Assembly (NCBI GenBank): GCA_020444005.1
Contig: JAHLLU010000022.1
Location: 1-13,069, forward strand
Direction of reading: 5' to 3'
Length of the DNA stretch: 13,069 nt
Source of the DNA: an archaeon
GTDB lineage: Archaea > Thermoproteota > Bathyarchaeia > TCS64
The notes beneath the pieces were generated by a model. The model was not told the DNA's origin. It saw nothing but the letters and a program-made list of their open reading frames with translations, and ran no database searches. Every line of letters begins with the position of its first letter. The stretch's first letter is position 1. The position numbers were made by a program, and so were the translations under genes. Shown here piece after piece: positions 1 to 6,432 of this stretch.

Positions 1-1418
1 TATTTGAGGGGCCACTCGATGGCTTCACGTAGCTCCTGTTTTGTGTCTTCTAAGCCACCTACGTCTGTCCATTGCACATTGGGGGACTCGACAAGTACCT
101 CACGCATGGTGCTTGGAGGCACTTCACGTAGGCTGTTCTCGAAGTCGTCCATGGTGACTGTGATCTTGTCCAGTAGGTCAGCTGGGATGCTTTCCTCGTC
201 TAGGTTGATCTCGGGGAGTATCCGTCTGAGTGCTCCCATGGCTGCTTCTTTTGCTAAGGCTTCTAGGTCTGCGCCTACGAAGCCATGGGTTCTTGAAGCA
301 ATGTTTTCAAGGTCCACGTCTTCGGCTAGGGGCATTCCACGTGTATGTATATGTAGTACCTGTAGGCGGCCGTTTCTGTCTGGTAAACCGATCTCGATCT
401 CTCTGTCGAATCTGCCGGGGCGTCTGAGGGCTGGGTCTATGGCGTTGGGTCTGTTGGTTGCGCCGATGACTACTAGTTGTCCTCTGCTCTCCAAGCCGTC
501 CATGATGGTTAGTAGCTGTGAGACTATTCTTTTCTCTACGTCGCCGCTGACCTCTTCTCTTTTTGGCGCGATGCTGTCGATCTCGTCTATGAAGATGATG
601 CTGGGTGCGTTTTCCTCGGCTTCCTTGAATATCTCCCTGAGGCGTTCCTCGGATTCTCCGTAGAACTTGCTCATGATCTCTGGTCCGCCGATGTGGTAGA
701 AGTTGGCGTTTGTTTCGTTAGCTACTGCTTTTGCTAGTAGGGTCTTACCTGTGCCGGGTGGTCCGTGTAGTAGTACTCCTTTGGGGGCTTCTACGCCTAG
801 TCTTTCGAATAGCTCTGGGTGTTTTAGTGGTAGCTCGATCATCTCGCGTACGCGGCTGATCTCCCGGTCTAAGCCTCCTATGTCTTCATAGGTTACCTTG
901 GGGATGTTGCCTGTTGCTTGTTTGGGTGCCTTGTCTGTGAACTGTATCTGGGTGCCTCTGTTGACGATCACTACGTCTGCTTTTGGCTCGACTTTTGTGA
1001 TCATGAGGTCTACCCTGCGTCCCATGATGTTGATGGTTATGCTGCTTCCCTGTGTGACTACCCTGCCCTCCATTAGTTGGGCTAGGTATCCTTCTGCTCC
1101 TACGATTCTGAGGGGCTCGGTTGGGTATAATGTGAGGCTTGTTGCTTGTTTTGCCTCTACCTTGCGCACGTTTACTCTTTCATCTATTCCGACGTTCGCG
1201 CTGCTTCGTATGAAGCCGTCTATCCTGATCAAGCCTCTGCCGTATTCTACGGTTTGGCTTGGCCAGACTTTTGCATAGGCTTTCTTTTTTCCTGTGATCT
1301 CGATTACGTCGCCGCTTTGCCATCCCTGATCCTGAATGACTTTGGGGTCGATTACGGCTATTCCTCTGCCGACTAGGTTCTGGGGTGCTTCTGCGACTCT
1401 AAGTGTGATTTCTGACAA
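1..1418 (-). CDS. cdc48: Cdc48/VAT-type AAA+ ATPase (3' end cut by window edge)
   Basis: Double-ring AAA+ unfoldase of the Cdc48/p97/VAT family, a cytosolic ATPase that extracts and unfolds proteins for degradation or remodelling. I translated 472 residues. Residues 1-170 form the Cdc48 N-domain (double-psi barrel plus second N subdomain). D1 follows, with Walker A GPPGTGKT at 219-226, Walker B IIFIDEID at 274-281, the sensor GATNRP at 319-324 and the arginine-finger stretch RRPGRFDRE at 332-340. D2 begins near residue 447 ([13 protein letters not shown]) and runs off position 1. Family members are about 730-800 residues, so roughly 40% is missing because of the window edge. The start is TTG at 1418, chosen because GGAGGA lies 8 nt upstream and the N-terminus then fits the family. 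It lies 34 nt after hsp20 on the same strand, so the two are probably co-transcribed. Gene-strand codons are strongly A/C-ending. Confidence 0.96.
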   Translation of the reverse strand, partial: MSEITLRVAEAPQNLVGRGIAVIDPKVIQDQGWQSGDVIEITGKKKAYAKVWPSQTVEYGRGLIRIDGFIRSSANVGIDERVNVRKVEAKQATSLTLYPTEPLRIVGAEGYLAQLMEGRVVTQGSSITINIMGRRVDLMITKVEPKADVVIVNRGTQIQFTDKAPKQATGNIPKVTYEDIGGLDREISRVREMIELPLKHPELFERLGVEAPKGVLLHGPPGTGKTLLAKAVANETNANFYHIGGPEIMSKFYGESEERLREIFKEAEENAPSIIFIDEIDSIAPKREEVSGDVEKRIVSQLLTIMDGLESRGQLVVIGATNRPNAIDPALRRPGRFDREIEIGLPDRNGRLQVLHIHTRGMPLAEDVDLENIASRTHGFVGADLEALAKEAAMGALRRILPEINLDEESIPADLLDKITVTMDDFENSLREVPPSTMREVLVESPNVQWTDVGGLEDTKQELREAIEWPLK

Positions 1419-1425
1419 TTTTTTT

Positions 1426-1431
1426 TCCTCC
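1426..1431 (-). promoter_or_regulatory. Strong Shine-Dalgarno for cdc48
   Basis: GGAGGA on the minus strand ends 8 nt before the TTG codon at 1418. It decides the start: no ATG or GTG fits the conserved N-terminus better. Most promoter-proximal genes in this window lack such a site, so its presence agrees with cdc48 being an internal gene of an hsp20-cdc48 operon. Confidence 0.75.
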
Positions 1432-1452
1432 TAAAAATTAAATAAACTGGGT

Positions 1453-1944
1453 TTAGTTGACTTGGATGTCCACGCCTTCTGGTTGGGGTGCTTCTAGTAG
1501 CTTTAACGTGATGTCCAGTACACCGTTCTTGTAGGTTGCCTTAGCTGAGGCTGGGTCAACCTTTGCGTCTATGGGTATCTCGGTGTCGATGTGTCTGGTC
1601 TCATGGTCTGCTGATAGCTGTAGCGTGTTTTCTGTCCCAGTTATCTTTATTGATTCCTTTGTGAATCCAGGCATCTCGACGATGACTCGTACCCTCATGT
1701 TCTCTGTGTCTATGTCCACCTGTGATAGTGGTTCAGGTGTCTCTGGTACGTATGGCTGTGGCTTCAGTGGGTTACCTTCTGGTAGTCCTGTTCCCCATTC
1801 CCTGATGACGGGTTTTCCGTCTGGTCCTGTTGTCATGCTGTAGCCGTAGCTCCATGACTGGACGTTGGGTTCTCCTTGGAAGCCCATGTTTCTGAACATT
1901 CGCTCAAACATCTTGTTTACGTCTTCGTCTCTTATCCATGCCAT
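1453..1944 (-). CDS. hsp20: Small heat-shock protein, Hsp20/alpha-crystallin family
   Basis: ATP-independent holdase chaperone that binds unfolding proteins and forms oligomers in the cytosol. The protein has 163 residues, normal for archaeal Hsp20. Residues 1-73 are a variable N-terminal arm with a Gly/Pro-rich segment (GPDGKPVIREWG at 40-51) common in archaeal members. The alpha-crystallin domain spans about 74-150 and includes the signature KNGVLDITLK at 139-148. Near the C-terminus IQV (160-162) matches the I-x-I/V motif that docks onto a neighbouring subunit. The ATG at 1944 is preceded by a TATA-like box (1978-1986) that would give a leader of about 14 nt. cdc48 follows after 34 nt, pairing a holdase with an unfoldase. 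The divergent neighbour at 2109 shares the promoter region. Confidence 0.95.
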   Translation of the reverse strand: MAWIRDEDVNKMFERMFRNMGFQGEPNVQSWSYGYSMTTGPDGKPVIREWGTGLPEGNPLKPQPYVPETPEPLSQVDIDTENMRVRVIVEMPGFTKESIKITGTENTLQLSADHETRHIDTEIPIDAKVDPASAKATYKNGVLDITLKLLEAPQPEGVDIQVN

Positions 1945-1977
1945 TTTGATTTCTCGGGGTTGTCTCTACCACCGATC

Positions 1978-1990
1978 TTAATAAATATTA
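1978..1990 (-). promoter_or_regulatory. TATA-like promoter of hsp20-cdc48
   Basis: Read on the minus strand this is TAATATTTATTAA. Its centre (about 1984) is 40 nt before the hsp20 ATG, so transcription would start near 1958. Immediately upstream on the minus strand lies TGACA (1991-1995), giving the composite TGACATAATATTT. Confidence 0.5.
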
Positions 1991-2015
1991 TGTCAAAATG
2001 TCATATTTCTGACAT
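1990..2015. promoter_or_regulatory. Candidate operator: repeated TGTCA/TGACA boxes
   Basis: Three boxes lie within 26 nt: TGTCA at 1991-1995, TGTCA at 1999-2003 and TGACA at 2010-2014. The last two are arms of an inverted repeat, ATGTCA-6 nt-TGACAT (1998-2015). A fourth TGTCA is at 2068-2072 beside the TATA box of the opposite gene. The positions adjoin the hsp20 promoter and suggest binding by a dimeric regulator. The regulator is not identified; the sequence is AT-rich, so chance is not excluded. Confidence 0.4.
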
Positions 2016-2066
2016 ATTTTACGTGCTTCTAACAAACAAACAGGTATTTGAAGGAAGTATAACCCT

Positions 2067-2087
2067 ATGTCATAAATTTTTATATTA
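2067..2087 (+). promoter_or_regulatory. TATA-like promoter of the ACT-like protein gene, with TGTCA box
   Basis: ATGTCA (2067-2072) runs directly into TAAATTTTTATATTA. The TATA centre (about 2083) is 26 nt upstream of the ATG at 2109, so the mRNA should be leaderless, and no Shine-Dalgarno is present. The composite resembles the hsp20 promoter read on its own strand: TG(T/A)CATAA followed by T/A-rich sequence. Confidence 0.5.
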
Positions 2088-2108
2088 CGCCTGAAATACA
2101 AAGATACG

Positions 2109-2765
2109 ATGTCAAACAGACGGAGTTCAGTACAGGAAGCAGTCAGGGTCATCATCACACAGAACCCATACCTATACCGAGGACTCCGAATGCAAGTAAT
2201 CAACTACAGCGCAGTCGCTCGATACATCCAAGACCAAGTACAAGACATGGCTGGAAACGACGTAGACCCAAACACCATAGTAACAGCTATCATGCGGTTC
2301 AGCAGAGAAGCAACAGAAGACGAACTAAGGCAGCCAGAAAGCGCGTTATCAGGAGCACGATTTAATCTGGTAACCGACATCATTGATGTTACTATTCATA
2401 CGAGTCCGCAGGAGCAGGTATCGATTCTTGAACAGCTCTATGATTTACAGAAAAAGGGAGCGAACATCAAGGTCCATCAGTACCAGAATAGCCTCAAGAT
2501 CATAACCACAAGCTATGAGATGCCGGGGTTCATGCAGGACCTATGGCAGTATAATCCCTCGATAAAGGAAGGCTACGCTGAGCTAAACATACAGTTGGCT
2601 CAGGAGACATCAAGATACGATAGAATAGCGATGCTTACAGACCTTCTCTTCAGGCATGGAGTGCATCTTGTTGATGCATTCTTTAGCCAGACCGAGATAA
2701 GTCTAATCATAAACGAGGAAGACGCTTCAACAGCGTTTGAGGTTTTACGAAGTCAGAATCGTTAG
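2109..2765 (+). CDS. Uncharacterised protein: helical N-terminus plus two ACT-like segments, possible regulator
   Basis: I do not recognise a named family. The 218 residues have no signal peptide or membrane segment, so the protein is probably cytosolic. Residues 8-68 look like a helical/winged-helix region (NYSAVARYIQ at 32-41, then NTIVTAIMRF at 55-64). Residues 86-135 and 158-215 each show a beta-alpha-beta-beta pattern resembling ACT domains; the second (LTDLLFRHGVHLVDAFFSQTE..., 176-195, followed by SLIIN) resembles the regulatory tail of aspartokinases. HTH plus ACT would fit a ligand-responsive regulator, but that is inference. It is transcribed divergently from hsp20 and shares boxes with it, so autoregulation or control of hsp20 is possible. 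It ends tail to tail with the esterase gene, overlapping by 4 nt (2762-2765). Confidence 0.85.
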   Translation: MSNRRSSVQEAVRVIITQNPYLYRGLRMQVINYSAVARYIQDQVQDMAGNDVDPNTIVTAIMRFSREATEDELRQPESALSGARFNLVTDIIDVTIHTSPQEQVSILEQLYDLQKKGANIKVHQYQNSLKIITTSYEMPGFMQDLWQYNPSIKEGYAELNIQLAQETSRYDRIAMLTDLLFRHGVHLVDAFFSQTEISLIINEEDASTAFEVLRSQNR

Positions 2766-3508
2766 CCTTGTTTTGGGAAGATGAATCTTAGTCCATCGTA
2801 GATACTGCTGTAGGGTACGTGTCCCTCATCAGGTAGGTACTTCATCTCCCATCTGAGTCCCTCTGGAGCATGTTCTGTCAGATAATCTGTGAACGCTGGC
2901 ATAGTATCCACTACTTGTTCAAAGTCATCCTTGCCGTAGATCATGTATAAGCGGTTGTCGTAGCGGTTTTCCTTGAAGCTCTGTTCAGCGAGTTCATGGA
3001 TGAGTTCCTCGCACCACCCAATCATAGGGCTTGATGCGATTACTCCTTTGAACCTGTCAGGCTCATTCAGCATAGCGTATAGGACAAACAACCCTGCGTT
3101 GCTTCCACCATAGATGTAGTTGATTCCGTTGGTTCTGTATTCCTTGTTGATGGCTGGCTGAAGTTCAGTTGTGATGAACTCAAGGAACTTGTCTGCTTTG
3201 CCTGCTTCTGGGCGGTCAGGTAATTCAACGGGTATCATATCCCTGTTTCTGATGGTGTTCTTTATGCCTACGACTATTAACTCTGGAACCATTTCCCAGA
3301 CACGCATGAAATAGAAAGTGAATAGATTCTTCTCATAAAACGGCGTATATTCCGCGTCCAATATGTAGAGCACAGGATAGGTCTTCTCTGAGCCCACATA
3401 GCTTTCAGGCAGCGAGATAATGCACTCACGATTCTCATCAAGTATCCTGCTCTCCACGGTAAATAGATCGCCTATATTGACCGAAACCATACAGGATAAG
3501 ATACTCAT
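2762..3508 (-). CDS. Alpha/beta-hydrolase, esterase D / enterochelin-esterase-like
   Basis: Predicted serine hydrolase of the esterase D (putative esterase, Fes/IroE-like) family, 248 residues. After an N-terminal beta-rich segment, YPVLYILDAEY (44-54) matches the family core. The nucleophile elbow is YGGSNAG at 133-139, with Ser136 as the nucleophile; Ala at 138 replaces the usual Gly of GxSxG. The likely acid is Asp194 or Asp195 in YGKDD, and the base is His230 in DEGHVPYSS. There is no signal peptide, so it should act in the cytoplasm. The substrate cannot be read from sequence; acyl esters or small ester-linked conjugates fit the family. The ATG at 3508 is the first possible start; a second Met at residue 7 has no better signal. 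It converges on the ACT-like gene with stop codons overlapping. Confidence 0.9.
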   Translation of the reverse strand: MSILSCMVSVNIGDLFTVESRILDENRECIISLPESYVGSEKTYPVLYILDAEYTPFYEKNLFTFYFMRVWEMVPELIVVGIKNTIRNRDMIPVELPDRPEAGKADKFLEFITTELQPAINKEYRTNGINYIYGGSNAGLFVLYAMLNEPDRFKGVIASSPMIGWCEELIHELAEQSFKENRYDNRLYMIYGKDDFEQVVDTMPAFTDYLTEHAPEGLRWEMKYLPDEGHVPYSSIYDGLRFIFPKQG

Positions 3509-3538
3509 CCATGTTTAATGGTTATTCATCAAATCAAT

Positions 3539-3661
3539 ATGTCTGAAAGAGCCAAAAAAGAAGAGATCATCTCCATGACGGTGGTTCTATTTTACGGAAA
3601 ACGGAGTATCGATGCGATATCTAGATTTATCGGACACCTTATGGGTGTTTTCAGGAGTTGA
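3539..3661 (+). CDS. Possible 40-residue small ORF (doubtful)
   Basis: An ATG-started frame encodes 40 residues beginning MSERAKKEEIISM and ending IGHLMGVFRS, a basic/amphipathic composition. It occupies the otherwise empty gap between two divergent genes. TTTAA at 3513-3517 lies about 24 nt before the ATG and could serve a leaderless transcript. I see no recognisable domain, and an ORF this short arises easily by chance. The first four residues (MSER) equal those of the transporter at 3794, which may be coincidence or a trace of duplication. Confidence 0.2.
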   Translation: MSERAKKEEIISMTVVLFYGKRSIDAISRFIGHLMGVFRS

Positions 3662-3662
3662 A

Positions 3663-3716
3663 ATTCGTTCTCTGATGCGAATAGATATATTATAATGCCG
3701 ACAAGATTTTGGGCAT
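3663..3716 (+). promoter_or_regulatory. Promoter region of the MFS transporter with two small inverted repeats
   Basis: A TATA-like run (ATATATTATAAT, 3685-3696) would place the transcription start near 3715, about 80 nt before the TTG start. Upstream of it ATTCG (3663-3667) and CGAAT (3678-3682) form an inverted repeat. Over it ATGCC (3695-3699) and GGCAT (3712-3716) form another. A second AT-rich run at 3759-3772 lies about 28 nt before the start and could instead give a leaderless message. The rest of the 3509-3793 gap shows nothing else I can support besides the doubtful small ORF. Confidence 0.35.
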
Positions 3717-3793
3717 GTATAACGGAAGGCCCAGAGATACCGGAGAACCAAATTTGCTAATAAAAAATATTCATTTTTGCGGGGATTTCTATT

Positions 3794-5068
3794 TTGAGTG
3801 AGCGCTGGGAAAAGAAATTACCTTTTTATTATGGCTGGGTAATTTTTGCTATCACTTTTCTAATTTACATGTTCATGTATGGTCTCAGGTATAGCGTTGG
3901 CATCTTCTTTGAACCAATAAGAAACGACTTTGGTTGGACAAACGCCATGACCGCGAGCGGTGTAACCATATTCTTCTGGGTCTACGCGTTTACCGCTCCA
4001 CTTGTAGGACAATTGGCACGTAAAATAGGTGTAAGAAAAACAGTGCTCATGGGCGGACTCTTACTTGGTGGCGGAGGCGTTATTCTTTCTCAAATCACAG
4101 CCCTCTGGCAACTCTACATCGCATGGGGGCTCATCGCAGCAACAGGCAGCGCAGCATTATATGTTGTACCTACAATGGTGTTAAGCAAGTTCTTCCACAA
4201 GAAACGCGGTAGTACCGTAGGCTGGAGTAGCGTCGGTGTCTCCGCTGGGCAGGCATTGATTATTCCATGGATCGCAAGCGTTATCCCTGTTTGGGGTTGG
4301 CGCCCAAGTATGTTATTCCTAGGTGTCATGGTTATCTGCACAACAAGCGTTCTTGGTTTTGTCTTCTTGAGGGAAGACCCTGAGGAGCTTGGATTGTATC
4401 CTGATGGCGCTGATTCTCCTCCTGAGACTACTGTGGATCGTCCTGTAAATGATGACTGGGATATGAAAGCCGCTGTAGGTAGCTGGAGTTTCAGGTTGGT
4501 GGCGATTAGTTATTTCTTCTGTCTTGGTGGCGTTATCAGTATCATGACTTTTGTGGTTCCTCACATGATCAATATTGGTATCTCCTCTGTTCAGGCTAGC
4601 CGAGCCTTCGGCATCATCGGTATGATGAGCGCTGTTGGAAGCATCTTATTCGGGTTATTCTCGGATCGGTTTGGTCGTAAATGGACCATCGTTGCTACTA
4701 CTGGTTTGCTTGCTATTGCTTTCGGTGTCGCCACGGTTATTCCTGCGAATATCACCTTCCTATACGCTTGGACTGTCCTCTATGGTTTGAGTTATGGTGG
4801 AGCCCCAGAGCAGTACGCTGCTATAATCACCGACTACTTTGGACGCCATGACAGCACCACCTTGTTCGGTTTTATCACACTTGCAGGTGGCATAGGTGGT
4901 GGCCTATTCCCATTAATAGGCGGATGGCTTGTTGACCAGACAGGCAACTATTATGCAACATTGTTGTTCTTGGCTGTGGGTATGGGGTTGGGATCTATAA
5001 CCGCGTTTGTATCAAAAGACCCTAACCAAAATAACCAGAAGAAAGCAGTAGTCGTAAAACACGACTAG
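3794..5068 (+). CDS. Major facilitator superfamily transporter, oxalate/monocarboxylate (OFA/MCT)-like
   Basis: Twelve-helix secondary transporter of 424 residues in the cytoplasmic membrane. It begins with the amphipathic lead WEKKLPFYYGWVI (5-17), typical of OFA/MCT-type MFS proteins. The loop 2-3 motif is QLARKIGVRKT (73-83); the pseudo-symmetric loop 8-9 motif is FSDRFGRKWT (289-298). FLREDPEELGLYPDG (191-205) opens the central cytoplasmic loop and is common in this subgroup. The likely substrate is a small organic acid, but this is not determined. The start is TTG at 3794, because the next Met (26) lies inside helix 1; GGGGAT 8 nt upstream may help. It converges with the nitrilase gene, stop codons abutting (5068/5069), so joint physiology such as uptake of an acid or its nitrile is speculative. 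Wobble bases switch from A/C to T/G and back within the gene. Confidence 0.93.
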   Translation: MSERWEKKLPFYYGWVIFAITFLIYMFMYGLRYSVGIFFEPIRNDFGWTNAMTASGVTIFFWVYAFTAPLVGQLARKIGVRKTVLMGGLLLGGGGVILSQITALWQLYIAWGLIAATGSAALYVVPTMVLSKFFHKKRGSTVGWSSVGVSAGQALIIPWIASVIPVWGWRPSMLFLGVMVICTTSVLGFVFLREDPEELGLYPDGADSPPETTVDRPVNDDWDMKAAVGSWSFRLVAISYFFCLGGVISIMTFVVPHMINIGISSVQASRAFGIIGMMSAVGSILFGLFSDRFGRKWTIVATTGLLAIAFGVATVIPANITFLYAWTVLYGLSYGGAPEQYAAIITDYFGRHDSTTLFGFITLAGGIGGGLFPLIGGWLVDQTGNYYATLLFLAVGMGLGSITAFVSKDPNQNNQKKAVVVKHD

Positions 5069-6124
5069 CTACTCTAATTCCCGTAGCATTTTCTCCAGTT
5101 TATCAGGGTCAACCTTGTGCTTTTCAGCAACCTCGCGAACCTTACTGTAAGGTATCTCATGTGCCTCGGTGAAAGGCTGGTTTGGTGTTCCCCTTATGTC
5201 CAGTCTTAGAACATCCCAACGCGCATAATGTCCAAGGGCATCTAGGTATGCTTTGGTGTGGCGTCTGTCATCCTGATCAAGCTCCGCGTAGATTATTTTC
5301 TCCTCGTCAAACACGGGTTCCACTTGGTAGACGCCCGCTGGGTTGATGATGCTTGAGCCGCCTGAGGCGATGTTGAAGTCCTTTGTGTCGTCGGGCATCA
5401 TATCGTCTGGAATGTATTGGCATGCTGAGAGCACAAAGCTCTGGGTCTCAATAGCGTATTCCTTGCTAGCGTACTCGATGTCACAGAGATGGTAGTCGTC
5501 ACCCGGCTTGAATCTTCTTTTCTTACCGGGGTGCCAGTCCATAACCCAGTATCCATCCCAGAGGGCACAGTGAATCTCCTCACCAAGATACGCGTTAGCC
5601 GCCTTCAGCAGCGTCATATGGTGCTCATAACAGATTGATCCACCGATGGTACCGATACTTGTATCAAATACTCTGATGTCCTCTCGTCCACCAAGTCCCC
5701 ATACAGTACGCTCACCATGAGTAGGCATCAGTTTCCGGTGGCGTCCAAGGAGTTTTCCATCCTTGTCGATGAACGCGATGCTATTGTACAGTGTATTGCT
5801 TCCCTTGATGTCGCTGAGCTCAGTGGCTCCCACTACTGCGATGGTCTCGACAGAACTACAAGCATCACCCAGTACCTCTGTTTCTGGTCCGGGTATGCTT
5901 ATGGCGTTCTTGATGTACTCTACTTGGTTCTCGCTCCACCTGCTGATGGGGTTGGTACCCCTCCAGTACGGATAGCCCGGGATATGGGTCTCACTGAAAA
6001 CAACAAGCTCGGCTCCGCCACGCCCAGCCTCCTCTATCGCCTTACATGTCTTGTCTACTGTTGCTTCTTTATCCATGAAGACGGGGCTGATCTGAGCTAC
6101 AGCCACCTTCACCTTATCACGCAT
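5069..6124 (-). CDS. Carbon-nitrogen hydrolase, nitrilase branch
   Basis: Predicted nitrilase/amidase-superfamily enzyme that hydrolyses a C-N bond through a Glu-Lys-Cys triad in the cytosol. With the ATG at 6124 it has 351 residues, the length of true nitrilases rather than shorter amidases. The triad is Glu45 (FSETHIPGYPYW), Lys131 (HRKLMPTHGER) and Cys165 (GGSICYEHHM). PGYPYW after the Glu and the CxEHxM context point to the aliphatic nitrilase/cyanide-hydratase branch; the usual Trp after Cys is Tyr here. A TTG at 6133 would add three residues. I prefer ATG, giving an 8-9 nt leader from the TATA-like box at 6154-6164, but either is possible. The zinc-ribbon gene lies 42 nt upstream on the same strand, so co-transcription is also possible. 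The nitrile or amide substrate is unknown. Confidence 0.93.
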   Translation of the reverse strand: MRDKVKVAVAQISPVFMDKEATVDKTCKAIEEAGRGGAELVVFSETHIPGYPYWRGTNPISRWSENQVEYIKNAISIPGPETEVLGDACSSVETIAVVGATELSDIKGSNTLYNSIAFIDKDGKLLGRHRKLMPTHGERTVWGLGGREDIRVFDTSIGTIGGSICYEHHMTLLKAANAYLGEEIHCALWDGYWVMDWHPGKKRRFKPGDDYHLCDIEYASKEYAIETQSFVLSACQYIPDDMMPDDTKDFNIASGGSSIINPAGVYQVEPVFDEEKIIYAELDQDDRRHTKAYLDALGHYARWDVLRLDIRGTPNQPFTEAHEIPYSKVREVAEKHKVDPDKLEKMLRELE

Positions 6125-6153
6125 ACTAATCAAAAATATAGGGACGCATCAAG

Positions 6154-6164
6154 CGTATAATATC
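6154..6164 (-). promoter_or_regulatory. TATA-like box for the nitrilase gene
   Basis: Minus-strand AGATATTATAC, centred 26 nt from the alternative TTG at 6133 and 35 nt from the ATG at 6124. It lies just beyond the stop codon of the zinc-ribbon gene, so the nitrilase may have its own promoter as well as read-through. Confidence 0.45.
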
Positions 6165-6166
6165 TA

Positions 6167-6355
6167 CTAGCCGTGCCTACAAGAAGCGCATCCTATACCA
6201 CATGCGCCGCCACAGCTGCTCCCTGAAATCATCTTGTTTTTATCAAATAGTGTTGTCCAGCAGTCTTGGCATATCCATTTCTTGCCTTGGTCTTTGATGG
6301 TTGCCTCTCTTAGACTGATGTCTCCGGTGGTTCCACAGTTTTCGCATTTTTGCAT
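6167..6355 (-). CDS. Small zinc-ribbon protein with Cys-rich tail
   Basis: The preferred ATG at 6355 gives 62 residues. CENC (4-7) and CQDC (29-32) are two CxxC knuckles 22 residues apart, a typical zinc ribbon. The C-terminal tail SSCGGACGIGCASCRHG carries four more Cys (48, 52, 56, 59) that could bind a second metal or an Fe-S cluster. A longer frame starts at 6412, but its extra residues are not Cys-rich, while TATTTAGG (minus strand, 6378-6385) is 26 nt from 6355 and supports a leaderless start there. The nitrilase gene follows. Function is unknown; a metal-binding accessory or a nucleic-acid-binding protein are both possible. Confidence 0.8.
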   Translation of the reverse strand: MQKCENCGTTGDISLREATIKDQGKKWICQDCWTTLFDKNKMISGSSCGGACGIGCASCRHG

Positions 6356-6377
6356 AAAGTCTCTTGTGAACAGCAAC

Positions 6378-6385
6378 CTAAATAC
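6378..6385 (-). promoter_or_regulatory. TATA-like box for the zinc-ribbon gene
   Basis: Minus-strand TATTTAGG is centred 26 nt from the ATG at 6355, the spacing expected for a leaderless archaeal mRNA. It decides against the longer frame that begins at 6412, whose start would lie upstream of this promoter. Confidence 0.45.
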
Positions 6386-6432
6386 CATACCCCGAGAGGA
6401 GACCTTTTCCATTCAAAACATATTAAATTCCT

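Noticed and set aside
4..1376. Several long plus-strand open frames (for example 4-663 and 898-1278)
   Set aside because: They lie antisense to cdc48, whose protein matches the family throughout. Their Ser/Leu-rich translations are what the reverse of A/C-ending codons produces.
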